Assembly (NCBI GenBank): GCA_021442155.1
Contig: CM038214.1
Coordinates: 314,495,001 to 314,559,000, forward strand
Length of the DNA: 64,000 nt
From: Cymbidium sinense
Taxonomy: Eukaryota; Streptophyta; Magnoliopsida; Asparagales; Orchidaceae
Reading direction: 5' to 3'
In this document: positions 9,877 to 21,194 of the stretch, in pieces
How positions within the stretch are numbered: position 1 is the stretch's first letter
Layout of the letters: the number at the start of each line of letters is the position of its first letter
Position numbers and translations under genes: made by a program
The notes under the pieces: model-generated
The model's database searches: none
The model's input: the letters and a program-made list of their open reading frames with translations, nothing else
What the model was told of the DNA's origin: nothing

Positions 9877-12818
9877 AATTCCTCCACTGATCCTCCTTTG
9901 AATTTGCTTCATGAGACTTTTAAAGGTACTTTGACAATTATGATTTCAGATGAAGATATTGAAAGATTAGCTGAGGCTTCTACTTTTTCTTTGATTGGAA
10001 ACTTTTCATTTAAATGACCAAAGAAGGAAGATATTCGTTCTTTTTTTCATAGCTTAAATCTGATTCTTTTTCTATTGCGCTGATTGATGCAAAGCGTGTT
10101 CTGATTAAACTTTCTAATGACCTTGATTACAGAAGAATTTTTTTAGGCATTTTTAATATGTTTTTAATTATCAAATGTGTACTCTAAAGTGGAAACCTAT
10201 GTTTGATGTTAATGAAGAGTCTCCTATTGTTCCCATTTGGATTTCTTTACCTAACTTATGGATTCATCTATTTAATCATCAGATTCTTTATGCTATTGGG
10301 TTGATTGTTGGTCAGCCTTTGCAAGTTGATGAAGCAACAATAGCTTCTTCTAGACTGTATGTTGCTAGAATTCTTGTAGAGATTGATATTACTAAAAAAT
10401 GCATGAAAGAAATTTGGCTAGGTTTGAAGAAATGTGGTTATTTTTAGAAAGTTATTTTTGAGAACTTTCTCATTTTTTATAATCATTGTAAGATTCATGG
10501 GCATGAAATTTTTGAATGCTTTATACTCATCCCTCTCTTAGGAAGAAAATCATCAGTAAGAATTCAATTGTTGAAAAAATGATTATTCTCTCAAGTTGAA
10601 TAAATGAAAATCTGCTTTTCAAAATTTTGATGTTTTGCAAAACCAGATTTCCAAATCTTCTGAAAAAGTTTTACCTATTAATGATTTGTCTAATGCGGAA
10701 GGTAATTTTTATGTTTCTGAAAATTTTTTAACTAATAATCATGCTCTAAGTGTTTCTTTTGATGATTCTGTTAAAGGGAAGACTTTAGGGGCTATGGTTA
10801 ATGATTCCAATGGTTTGGATGTTGTGTATAAGTCCTTTCATGATGATGGTTCAAATATTGTTGATGCTAACACCATTTCCTCCAATCAGTTGGATGTTGT
10901 TTCTCTTTCACCTATGTCAACTATAGATCATGCGAAAGAGACTATTTCTTTTCCTTCTTTGATTGAGAATGGCGGTGAAAAGAATGTTCTTATTTCTAAT
11001 ATTTTAACTTATGGTCCTCACAATCTTGTTTATATTGGTGATCCTTCTTTTAAAAAAATAAGATTTAGATACTTGTGATAATTCTCTCATTGTGAATAGC
11101 TAATATGCTATGTCTTTTCTAAGGGATTTGAATCTTATTTTAATCCCTTACATGCAGATTGTACTAAAAATCTCGATTATGCTTCTCTTGCTTTTGTTAT
11201 GAATGAAGAATGGGAGGATACTCTTCAGATTTTGTTGGAAGGTGAAAATATTGATAATTATCTTCTTAATAAAGCTATTTTCAGTCCTTCTTTCACTTTT
11301 GATTCTAAAATGCATACTATTTCTGATTTTCCTTTGTCTAATGTTGTGGATGATTATGAATGCTCTTCTTTGAAATTGATAGCTTCTACTGATCCGCATG
11401 CCTTTTATAACAATACTGATTCATTTTTGGATGGAGATTTTTTGGAGAAAGGGCATGGTTATAAAACTGTTTACAAGAAGAAAAAGAAAAAGAGTGTTCA
11501 GATTTATGCCCCTCCTCACTTGCCTAGGGTTACTCATTCCAAAGCTTCTTGGAAATAATCTCTCCTGTCCTTGGGAGGTTTTTTCTCTTGGCTAGTTTTT
11601 TCTCTATTGGTTGAGCTTTTGCTACGTGTTTTCTTGCTAGCTAGACTATTGGCTTCTTGGCTAATTTTCCTCCTTCAGGATTGGTGTTTTGGCTCTTTGT
11701 TGCTAGGTTTTGGTGCCCTTTGTTAGTTGGTTTTGTGTCTGGTTTTGTTCCTATTGGCTTTTGGTTGGTGCTTTTGCTCTCTTTGTTAGTGGTAGGTTGA
11801 GCTTTTTTTCTTTAGCATGTGGTTTGTCCATTGGTTGGTTGTTTCTCTAGCTGTTTATTTTAGCTTTTGCTGGCCTTCTTCTATTTTTCTATTGGTTGGT
11901 TTGGTTCTCTTGCACTTTTTTGGGCTATTTTTCTTGGGTGCTCTATTGTGTGGCTGCTCTATTGGTTGTTTCCTTTCCTTTGGTTGGTACCTAGGTGGCT
12001 TTGGATTGGTGTTGTTGTGGGCTCTGTTGGTTTTGTCTTTAAGGGTTCTTTTCTTATTTTTTTTGGTTGTGGGCTTCTTTTCTCCCTCTTTTTTAAGAGG
12101 TGTTCATATTTGGTTTTGTTGGGATTGCTTTATGTTAATTTATATGTTGCTCTCCTCTCACTTTCTGTTTCCTTAGCTTCACTTTTTCTTTAGCTGGCTG
12201 GCTATTATGATAGGTTTGTATTTTTCTTTGGCTGGGATGACTATGATGATATGATAGATTTTTTCCTTGATATTTTTATGGCTGGTGACTTTTCCTATTT
12301 GTAACCCTTCTTTGAAGCTAGATACACTTAGGATTTGATGCCCTTCATTATTTTGATTATCCTTCTTTCCTCAAATCTGAGCTTGAGTTTTTTTCTCTTT
12401 ATGTTTTGTTCTCCTTTTGGCTGAGATTTCTTATAGGTTGCAGGTTCTCTTTTTCAGTTGGTCTCTTCTTCTTCTTGGAGGGAGCTATAGTCTTACTACT
12501 GGTCTCTTTTTTGTTAGATGGCTAGAGTTGTCTTGAATTGCAGGTTGCAGGTTTCCTTTTCTTATGGATCTTCGTCTCTTTGGAGGTACTTTTGGAGCTC
12601 CGTGGATTCTTCCCCTTTGTTGTCTTTTGCTTGGCATTTTTAGTTTTGTCTTTATTTTTTTTTCTTTATTGCTCTTGAGGTTTTAGTTTAGGGACTAAAC
12701 TCTTTAGGAGTCTCCTGCAGCTCATTTGAGTAGTAGTTTTTTTCTTTGAGTTTAGTCTCTAATATGGTCTTCTTGTACCCACTTTTCTGAGCATTTATTT
12801 TCTTTTAGTTAAAAAAAA
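9877..12818 (+). mobile_element. L1-type LINE copy: ORF1 remnant joined to 3' UTR, ORF2 missing
   Basis: It begins abruptly after CCTAAG (9876), carries a decayed ORF1 (DUF4283 and zinc knuckle), then 1.25 kb of T/G-rich 3' UTR (TTGGCTAGTT, GGTTGGTG words shared with 49920-52140). It ends in an 8-nt A-run (12811-12818) directly against CCCTAAA repeats. The conserved 3' element GAGTAGTAG lies near 12730. No reverse transcriptase or RNase H sequence lies between the ORF1 stop (11558) and the UTR, so this is an internally deleted or non-autonomous form. No target-site duplication can be recognised in repetitive flanks. Confidence 0.75.
9886..11558 (+). pseudogene. LINE ORF1 remnant (DUF4283 plus CCHC zinc knuckle)
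   Basis: Gag-like RNA-binding ORF1 of plant L1 elements. The early part reads RPKKEDIRSFFHSLNL-like (10010-10070), then LIDAKRVLIKLSNDLDYRRIF across a frame change. The best part is 10175-10445: LKWKPMFDVNEESPIVPIWI, LPNLWIHLFN, VDEATIASSRLYVARILVEI, all DUF4283 hallmarks. After a TAG (Gln codon decayed) it continues into FYNHCKIHGHEIFEC, a CX2CX4HX4C knuckle whose first Cys is now Tyr. The C-terminal part (10635-11558) stays in one frame apart from stops near 11076-11100 and ends in a Lys-rich segment (VYKKKKKKSVQ). Several stops and at least one frameshift; not functional. Confidence 0.8.
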
Positions 12819-14000
12819 TCCTAAACCCTAAACCCTAAAAACCCTAAACCCTAAAACCTAAACACTAAACCCTAAACCCTAAACACTAAACTCTAACCCT
12901 AAACCCTAAACATAAAACCCTTAACCCTAAAACCTAAACCCTAAACCCTAAACCCTAAATCCTAAACCCTAAACCCTAAAAACCTAAACTTCAGTTAAAT
13001 AAAACCTATAAATAAAATAAATAAATAAAACCTAAACCTAAATAAAATAAAACAAAAATAAAATAAAAACCTAAACTAAAACTTAAACCTAAACCTAAAA
13101 ATAAAATTAAATAAAAAATAAAAATAAACTAAAATATAATAAATAAAAACCTAAACTAAGCTAAAAAAGTAAAATTAACCTAATAATAAATAACCTAAAT
13201 AAAATAAAAACTAAACGTAAAATAAAAATAAAAGAAACATAAACTAAAATAAAATAATAACTAAATAAAAACCTAAACCTAAAAAATAAACATAAAAATA
13301 AATAAAAAATAAAACTTAAACTCCAAACTAAAAAAAAGGTAAACCTAAAATAAAAATAAAATAAACAAAATAAAATAAACCTAAACCTAAACTAAAATAA
13401 TTAAAACCTAAACCTAAACCTGAAATAAACTAAACCTAATCCTAAACTTAAACTAAATAAAATAATATTAACTAAAAATAAACCTAAGCCTAAACTAAAA
13501 AATAAAACATTAAATTAAACCTAAAACCAAAACCTAAAAAAATAAAATAAAAACCTAAATGTGAACCTAAAAATAAAAAATAAGACATAAACCAAAAAAA
13601 TAAAAAATAAAATAAAAATCAAATAAAAAAAAAACCTAAACCTAAAAATTAAACTAAAATAAAAACCCTAAACTAAAAATAAATAAACCCAAAATAAAAA
13701 AAACTAAACTAAATAAAAATAATAAATAAACCTAAATAAAAATTAAAAATAATATAAAGTAAAATAAATAAAAAATAAACTAAATTAACTAAATAAACCT
13801 AAACTAGTCAGTTTAATTAATTTTAAAAAAATCCTAAACCCTAAACCCTAAACCTACAATAGTAAACCTACAACCTTAAACCCTAAACCCTACACCGTAA
13901 AAAACCCTAAACCCTAAACCCTATACGTTAACCCTATACCTTAAACCCTAAAAGCATAAACCCTCAAACCCTAAATCCTAAACCCTAACCCCTAAACCAC
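12819..14000 (+). repeat. Satellite unit between LINE and P0 copy 1
   Basis: CCCTAAA block (12819-12985), junction element CCTATAAATAAAATAAATA, AT-rich body with the words shared by all bodies (AACTAAATAAAAACCTAAAC near 13255-13275), diverged box GTCAGTTTAATTAATTTT at 13808, then a second CCCTAAA block to the P0 copy. No gene. Confidence 0.85.
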
Positions 14001-14867
14001 AGCTGAGTTGATTTTTATGAAAGCTGATCTTAAAGAACTCAACAAAGAGGTTATGAAATATGAAGTTGGTGCTCCTGCACATGTTGGTCTTGTTGCACTT
14101 ATTGATGTTGTGGTTCCTTCAAGAAACACTGGTCTCGATCCTTCACCAACTTGTTTCTTCTAGGTTCTCAACATCCCAACTAAGATTAACAAGGGTATTC
14201 ACCCTAGTTGAGCTGATTAAAAAAAGCGATAATGTGGGATCCTCAAAGGCTGATCTCCTCGCTAAGCTGGGGATTAGGCCATTCTCTTATGGCCTTGTCA
14301 TCTAGTCTATGTATGATGATGGTTCGGTGTTCAGTCTTGAGGTGCTTCATCTCACTGAAGATGATCTCATCGAGAAGTTTTCAACAAGCATTCAATGATC
14401 ACTTCTCTCTCACTGGCCCTCTCTTATCCCACCCTTGCTGCAGCACCCCACATGTTCATCAACGCTTACATGAATGTACTCGCCATGGCAATTGCAACTG
14501 ATTACACATACCCGCAATACAAGAAGGTTAAGAAGTATTTAAAGGATCCTAGAAAATTTGATGGCTATCAGCCTTTATGCTTCTACTACTTAGATGCCAC
14601 AACTCCATGTAGTGGAGAGAAGAAGGAAGAGCCTGCTGAGGAATCTGATGATGATATGTGTTTCAAATTGTTTGACTAAGCTTTGTTGGCCTTCTATAAA
14701 ATAAAAATTTATTGTCTTTAGGAGTTAAATCATTTTTTGAAAGACTATTTTTATGAATTGTTGAATTGCAATTTATTTTAACCAATTTTATTAGTTGTTA
14801 AAGGAAAATGTCTTATTTGATTTGGTAATTCCTTGTTTGTTATCGAATCATTAGAGTTTAGAAAAAA
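14001..14867 (+). pseudogene. RPP0: Ribosomal stalk protein P0 retrocopy 1 (5'-truncated)
   Basis: P0 (uL10) anchors the P1/P2 stalk on the large ribosomal subunit and recruits translation GTPases. The piece covers about residues 108 to the end: [46 protein letters not shown], stop, [11 protein letters not shown], a frame break, [32 protein letters not shown], stop, and after another break [20 protein letters not shown]. It keeps the acidic tail [13 protein letters not shown] with its stop (14677-14679). No intron is seen. The 3' UTR runs to an A-run at 14862-14867 next to telomeric repeats, so it is a processed pseudogene. The shared 5' end with 20211 shows both derive from one insertion. 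Confidence 0.9.
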
Positions 14868-14992
14868 CCCTAAACCCTTAACCCTAACTATAAACATTAA
14901 ACCTTAAACTCCAAACCCTAAACCTAAACTTAAAGTAAATAAACATATTAAAAAATAAACCAAAACCCTAAAACCTAATAAACCTAAACTTA
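14868..14992 (+). repeat. Telomere-like spacer, interrupted by MITE
   Basis: CCCTAAA-like repeats and the AGTAAATAAACATATTAAAA leader. It resumes after the MITE at 15486-15499 and runs into GRP copy 3. Without the MITE the P0-GRP spacing is about 140 bp, close to the 120 bp in the duplicate at 21076-21194. Confidence 0.8.
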
Positions 14993-15482
14993 GGGGCTGT
15001 TTGGTTTGCTGTAAAGTGAATGCAATGTAATTAGTTTACATGCTTTTTCTTGTTGTTTGATGGAAGTAAGTAAATCAATTTTGAGGCATTTGAAATAAAA
15101 GAATTTTGATGAATTCCTCCATGAATTAAATATTAAGAGTTATAGCCACCGCCGCTCATTGTTTGTGGCCGCCGCTTCCCCGCTGCCATTGCCATTACAT
15201 CATTGGCTAAATGAAGCCATGTTAATATTAGCTGATGTGCCTAATACTTGTGGCCGCCTATGCTGGCCATGCTGTTTATGACTCAATAGCCTGTTGGAAA
15301 GATCGGTAGTCTTAAAATAAACCAAAACCAGACCCCCAGTAAAATAAATTCATTACTTTACATTACATTTTGTCAACCAAACAAAATGCAAAGTCATGAA
15401 TTTGTAAACTCTCAACCAAAACAACTATAAAGTAATCCTTTACACTAATATTTACAGATTCCAAACTAAACCAAATAGCCCC
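14993..15482. mobile_element. PIF/Harbinger (Tourist-like) MITE, 490 bp, TTA duplication
   Basis: Terminal inverted repeats GGGGCTGTTTGGTTT (left) and the complement of AAACCAAATAGCCCC (right), differing at one position. It is flanked by TTA on both sides (14990-14992 and 15483-15485), the usual duplication of PIF/Harbinger elements. The interior is non-coding, with GCCGCCGC-type patches around 15150-15185, and the subterminal regions both carry TGTAAAGT-like words. It interrupts the leader in front of GRP copy 3. The duplicated locus at 21076-21194 lacks it, so it arrived after that duplication. A hAT origin is less likely because no 8-bp duplication is present. Confidence 0.85.
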
Positions 15483-15499
15483 TTAAATGTAAACCCTAA

Positions 15500-15987
15500 G
15501 AATGGGCAGAACCTTGACAGTAGGAAAATCAACGTCAAGCATGCTCAGTCTAGATCTGGTGGTGGAGGCGAAGGCGGAGGCGGTGGTTATCGCAGTGATG
15601 GTGGGGGATCTGGAGGTGTTGGTGGATATGGAGGTCATGGTTAGAGCAGTGGTGGTAATGGAGGTGGGAGGAGCGATGGAGGTTACATCCATGGTGGTGG
15701 CAAAAGGATAGATTGGGAATATGATGGTGGATAGTGCTACTCGAAAGGCCAGGGTGGTTCTGATGGGAACTAGAGAAATTGAAGAACGATCGATCTGATA
15801 TGCTTATGGAACTGTGTCTTTATAGTAGATATGGTCTACTTATCTAGGGTTTTTGATTTGCTCAATGAGTGCTCATTTTCTAACTATGTCATTGTTTGGG
15901 TCTTAGAAAACTTGGTGTGTTACTTGGTTGATGAAATCTAAAAGAAGAACAGTTGAATCTGAATTTGTTCTCTGTTAAAAAAAAAAA
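15500..15987 (+). pseudogene. GRP: GRP retrocopy 3
   Basis: One of the most colinear copies. The single frame from 15501 gives NGQNLDSRKINVKHAQSRS, GGGGEGGGGGYRSDGGGSGG, VGGYGGHG, stop, SSGGNGGGRSDGGYIHGGGK, DWEYDGG, stop, CYSKGQGGSDGN, stop, RN, stop. All three internal stops can be explained by single substitutions (for example TGG to TAG before RN). No frameshift in the coding part. The 3' UTR is full and ends with an 11-nt A-run (15977-15987). Confidence 0.88.
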
Positions 15988-17383
15988 CCAAAAGCTTAAA
16001 CCCTAAACTAAAACTTGAACCCTAAACCTAAATCCTAAACCCTAAACCCTAAACCCTAAAACCTAAAAAATAAAAAAAATAAAAAAACACTAAAAACTAA
16101 ACCCTAAATCCTAAACCTATAACCTACAACCTTAAACCCTAAACTTTAAAACCCTAAACCCCAAACCCAAAACCATAAACTCTAAACCGTAAACCCTAAA
16201 CCTTAAATCCTAAAAACCCTAAACCCTAAAACCTAAACACTAAACCCTAAATGATAAACCCTAAACCCAAACCCTAAACCCTAAACCCTAAAAACCTGAA
16301 AACCTAAACCTAAACTAAATAAAATATAAAAACAAAATAAATTAATAAAACTTAAAATTAAATAAAATAATAAAATGAAATAAAATAAATACCTAAATCT
16401 AAAAGTAAAAAAAATAAAAAAATAAACTAAAATAAAATAAATAAAAACCTAAATTAAATTAAAAAATAAAATAAACCTAAGAATAAAAAAATTAAAGAAA
16501 ATAATAACTAAACATAAAATACAAACAAAATAAACCTAAAATAAAATAAAATAAAAACTAAATAAAAACCTAAACCTAAAAAATAAACCTAACAATAAAT
16601 AAATAATAAAACCTATACCCTAAACTAAAAAAAAAAAACTAAACCTAAAATAAAAATAAAATAAACCTAAACCTAAACTAAAATGAATTAAACCAAAATC
16701 TAAACCTAAAATAAAATAAACCTAAATCTAAAGCTAAACTTAAACTATATAAAATAAAATAAACATAAAATAAACCTAAACCTAAACTGAAAAATAAAAC
16801 ATAAAAATAAACCTAAAATAAAAACCGAAAACCTAAACCAATGAAAATAAAATAAAAACCTAAACCTAAACCTAAAAATAAAAAATAAAGTCTAAACCTA
16901 AAAAATAAAATAAAAATAAAACTCAACTAAAAAATAAACCTAAATCTATACCTAAACCAACAAAATTTAATTAAAATAGAAAAGCTAAAGTAAATTAATA
17001 ATTCTAAAATAAATAAACTAAACTAAATAAAAATAAACAATAAACTTAAATTTACTAGTTTACTTTTTTTTTTTTTGAAAAAAGACCCTAAACCCTAAAT
17101 CCTAAACCTTAAACCCTAAACCCTAAACCCTAAACCCTAAAACAAACCCAAAACCTACAATCAAAAATCCCAAAAAAACCCTAAACCCTAATCCCTAAAC
17201 CATAAACCCTAACCCTAAAACTTAAACCCTCAAAGCATAAACCTTAAAACCCTAAACCTTAAACACTAAACCCTAACCTTAAACCCTAAACCCTAAACCC
17301 CAAACCCTAAACCTAAACTTAAAGTAACCAAATAAATTAAAAATTAAAACTAAACACTAAAACTAAATAAACCTAAACCTTAA
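15988..17383 (+). repeat. Satellite unit between GRP copies 3 and 4
   Basis: CCCTAAA block to about 16305, AT-rich body, box TACTAGTTTACTTTTTTTT at 17053 with a T-run where other copies have TTAATTT, then a CCCTAAA block and the GRP leader. No gene. Confidence 0.85.
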
Positions 17384-17888
17384 GATTGGGAAAAACCTTG
17401 ACATTAGGAAGAACACCGTCAACTAGGCTCAGTCAAGATCTGATGGTGGAGGCGAAGACAGAGGTGGTGATTATTGCAATGGTGGTGGGGGATCTGGAGG
17501 TACTGGTGGATATCGAGGTGGTGGTCGGAGCAGTGGTGGTTACAACCATGATGGTGCGGGAGGGAGAGATCGGGGATATGATGGTGGATCTCGCTACTCG
17601 AGAGGTTGGGGTGGTTTTGATGGGAACTAGAGAAACTGAAGAACGATTGATCTGATCTGTTGCTTATGGAACTATGCCTTTATAATAGAGATGGTTTTAG
17701 TTAACTAGGGTTTTTGATTTTGATCTAATGGAACTGCGTCTTTATTAGAGAGTTCTAGTAGGGTTTTGATTTTCTCTATTTTATTTTTATCAATGTCATC
17801 GCTTATGTCCTAGAAAACTCGGTGTGTTACTTGGTTGATGAAATTGAAATGAAGAAATGTTGAATATAAATTTATTCTCTATTAAAAA
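17384..17888 (+). pseudogene. GRP: GRP retrocopy 4 with duplicated UTR segment
   Basis: The frame gives GKNLDIRKNTVN, stop, AQSRSDGGGEDRGGDYCN and GGGSGGTGGYRGGGRSSGGY, then a deletion brings in NHDGAGGRDRGYDGGSRYSR. It carries the TAG before RN also seen in copies 3, 6 and 12. In the UTR a segment of about 70-80 nt (GGAACT to GATTTT) is present twice in tandem (about 17665-17720 and 17730-17780). The tail ends in a short A-run. Confidence 0.83.
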
Positions 17889-19184
17889 CAATAACCAAAA
17901 ACCTTAAACTTGAACCCTAAACCTAAAACATAAACACTAAATCCTAAACTCAAAATAAAAATATTAAAAAAATAAAAAAAAACCCTAACCTTAAAACTAA
18001 GCCTAAACACTAAACCTACAACTCAAATCTCTAAACCCTAAACCCCTAAAACTTTAATCACCAAACCCTAAACCCTAAACCCTAAACCCTAAAATTCCTA
18101 AACCCTAAAGCCTAAACAATAATCCCTTAACCCTAAACCCTAACCTAAACCCTAAACCTTAAAACCTTAAACCCTAAACCCTAAACCCTAAAAATATAAA
18201 CCTAAACTAAATAAAACCTAAAAATAAAATAAATAAACCTAAACCTAAATAAAATAAAAAAATAAAATAAAATAAAAACCTAAACCTAAATATAAAAATA
18301 AAATAAAATAAAATCAAAAATAATCTAGAGTATAACAAATAAAAACCTAAACTAAGCTAAAAAAATAAAATGAACCTAAGAATAAAATACCTAAATAAAA
18401 TAAAAACTAAACATAAAATAAAAATAAAGTAAGCATAAAATAAAATAAAATAAAAACTAAATAAAAACCAAAACCTAAAAAATAAACCTAAAAATAAATA
18501 AGAAATAAAACCTAAATCCTAAACTAAAAAAAAACCTAAACCTAAAATAAAAATAAAATAAACAAAATAAAATAAGCCTAAAACTAAACTAAAATAAACT
18601 AAACTAAAATCAATAAAACTTAAACCTAAACCTTAAATAAACTAAACCTAAACCTAAACCTAAACTAAATAAAATAAACTAAAAATAAACATAAACTTAA
18701 ACTAAAAAATAAAACCAAAAAATAAACCTAAAATAAAAACCTAAAACCTAAACCTAAAAAAATAAAATATAAACCTGAACCTAAACCTAAAATAACAAAT
18801 AAATCATAAATCAAAAAAATAAAATAAAAATAAAACTCAACTAAAAAGTAAACCTAAACTTAAATAAAAACCTAAAAAATAAACTAAAATAAAAACACTA
18901 AACTAAAAATAAATAAATTTAAAATAAATTAACTAAATTAATTAAAAATAAAAAATAAACCTAAATACAAATAAAAAATAAAATAAACTAAAATAAATAA
19001 AAATACGCTAAATAAACCTAACCTTACCGGTTTACTTAATTTAAAAAATATATAAAAAAACCTTAAACCCTAAATCCTAAACTCTAAACCCAAAAGCCTA
19101 AATCATAAACCCTAAATAATAAAACTATTTCTAAACCTAAAAACCTAAATCTATAACACTAAACTTTCAACCATAAACCCTAAA
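17889..19184 (+). repeat. Satellite unit between GRP copy 4 and P0 copy 2
   Basis: CCCTAAA block (to about 18190), standard junction element, AT-rich body, box CCGGTTTACTTAATTT at 19027, then a short telomeric stretch to the P0 piece. No gene. Confidence 0.85.
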
Positions 19185-19637
19185 TCCTCAGAGGCTGCTC
19201 TCCTTGGTAAGCTAAGGATTAGGCCATTCTCAAATGGCCTTATCGTCCAGTCTGTGTATGATGTTGGTTCAGTGTTCAGTCCTGAGGTGCTTGACCTCAC
19301 TGATTATAATCTCATTGAGAAGTTTTTGGCAAGCCTTTCAATGATCACTTCTCTCTCACATGCCCTTTCTTATACCACCCTTGCTTCAGCGCCCCACATG
19401 TTCATAAATGCTTACAAAAATGTCCTCATCATCACAAATTCCACTGATTATACATATTCGTAGGCCAAAAAGGTTAAGAAGAATTTGAATGATTCTAGTA
19501 AATTTGATGTGGCTACTATGCTTGATTCTTCTACTACTCCTGCTGTTGCTGCTGCTTCGACTACTACAGTGGAAGAGAAGAAGGAAGAGCCTGCTAAGGA
19601 CTTTGACGATGATATGGGTTTCAGCCTACTCGACTAA
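19185..19637 (+). pseudogene. RPP0: P0 retrocopy 2 (more deeply 5'-truncated, no UTR)
   Basis: It starts inside SSEAALL ([20 protein letters not shown]), continues [54 protein letters not shown], and retains the Ala/Thr-rich hinge (about 19515-19570) and the acidic tail [20 protein letters not shown] then D and stop. Nearly colinear, with one TAG near 19461 and few other defects. Directly after the stop the sequence returns to CCTAAACC satellite: the 3' UTR present in copies 1 and 3 is missing. This is the best-preserved C-terminus of the three. Both ends look like recombination breaks rather than the original insertion ends. Confidence 0.88.
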
Positions 19638-20210
19638 GTAAACCTAAACCTAAACCTAAAATAAAAAATAAAACCCAAAACCTAAAAAATAAAATAAAAA
19701 TAAAACTCAACAAAAAATTAAACCTAAACCTAAACATAAACCTAAAAAATAAACTAAAATAAAATCCCTAAGCTAAAAATAAATAAACTTAAAATAAAAT
19801 AACTAAATTAAATAAAAAAATAAACCTAAATAAAAAAAATTAAATAAACTAAAATAAAGAAAAAATAAGCTAAATAAACCTAAACCTACCGGTTTACTTA
19901 ATTTAAAAAATATATTAAAAAAACCCTAAACCCTAAATCCTAAACCCTAAACCCTAAAGCCTAGACCATAAACCCTAAATAATAAAACTAATTCTAAACC
20001 CAAAACCCTAAATATACAACACTAAACCTTCAACCCTAAACCATAAACCCTAAAAAACCCTAAACTCTAAACCCTAAACCTTAAACCCAAAACCCTAAAC
20101 CTTAAATCCTAAACCCTAAAGCCTAAACCTTAATCCCTAAATCCTAATCCCTAAACCCTAACCCTAAACCCTAAATGCATAAACACTAAAACCCTTAACC
20201 ATTAACCCTG
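19638..20210 (+). repeat. Short satellite piece between P0 copies 2 and 3
   Basis: End of an AT-rich body, box CCGGTTTACTTAATTT at 19889, and a CCCTAAA block to 20210. The stretch 19680-19990 closely matches 18825-19085 before P0 copy 2 (including the unusual AAAATATATAAAAAAACC after the box), a local duplication. Confidence 0.8.
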
Positions 20211-21075
20211 GTTGAGCTAATTTTTATGAAAGGTGATCTTAAAGAAGTCAGTGAAGAGTTTGTGAAAGATAATGTTAGCTCTCTTTCCTGTGTTGGTCTT
20301 GTTGCACCTATTGATGTTGTGGTTCCTCCAGGAAACACTAGTATGGACCCTTCACAAACTTCTTTCATCCAAGTTCTCAACATCCCAACTAAGATCATTA
20401 AGGGTTACTGTTGAAATTATCACCCCAATTGAGCTGGTTAAAAAAGGTGATAAGGTGGGATCCTCAGAAGCTGCTCTCCTTGCGAACTTGGGGATTAGGC
20501 CATTCTCAAATGGACTTATCATCCAGTCTGTGTTTGATGTTGGTTCAGTGTTCAATCCTGAGGTTCTTGACCTCACTGAAGATAATCTTATCGAGAAGTT
20601 TTTGGCAGGCCTTTCAATGATCATTTCTCTCTCACAGGCCCTTTCTTATACCACCCTTGCTATAGCGCCCCACATGTTTATAAATGCTTACAAGAATGTC
20701 CTTATCATCGTGATTTCCACTGATTACACTTACCCGCAGGACAAAAAGGTTAATAAGTATTTGAACGATTCTAGTAAATTTGATGTGGTTGTTATACTTG
20801 ATGCTTCTACTACTCCTGCATTCTCATGCTTGTGGAAGAGAAGATGGAAGAAAGCTGAGGACTCGATGATGATATGGGTTTAACTACTAAGCTTTGTTGG
20901 CCTTCTACAAAATCAAATTTTGTTGTCTCTCACCGTTAAATCATTTTGTGAAATACTGCTTTTGTAAATTTTTGAATTGCATTTTATTTTATCCCATTTT
21001 ATTAGTTGTTAGAAGATAATATCTTGTATAATTTGGTATTTCTTATTTGTTATAGAATTATTTGAGTTAAAAAAA
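20211..21075 (+). pseudogene. RPP0: P0 retrocopy 3 (longest open frame)
   Basis: Same 5' end as copy 1: [53 protein letters not shown]. One extra T near 20406 moves the frame. It then reads [90 protein letters not shown]. The hinge and acidic end are scrambled by small indels, and about 8 nt are missing in the FSLLD codons. The 3' UTR is alignable with copy 1 and ends in an A-run (21069-21075). It lacks the N-terminal part (about 107 residues, including most of the rRNA-binding region), so it cannot encode a working stalk protein. Confidence 0.9.
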
Positions 21076-21194
21076 CTCTAAACCCTAAACCCTAATCATA
21101 AAACTTAAACCCTAAACCTAATCCTAAAATAACTAAATAAATTAAAAAATAAACCTAAACCCTAAATCTTAATAAACTTAAACCTAAACCCTAA

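Noticed and set aside
14993..15482. hAT-type MITE
   Set aside because: The termini GGGGCTGTTTGG could fit, but the flanks show a 3-bp TTA repeat and no 8-bp duplication, which fits PIF/Harbinger better.
20211..21075. A functional, partly duplicated P0 gene
   Set aside because: The N-terminal about 107 residues are missing, there is a frameshift near 20406 and the acidic tail is scrambled. No promoter-like or upstream exon sequence is visible in the telomeric flank.
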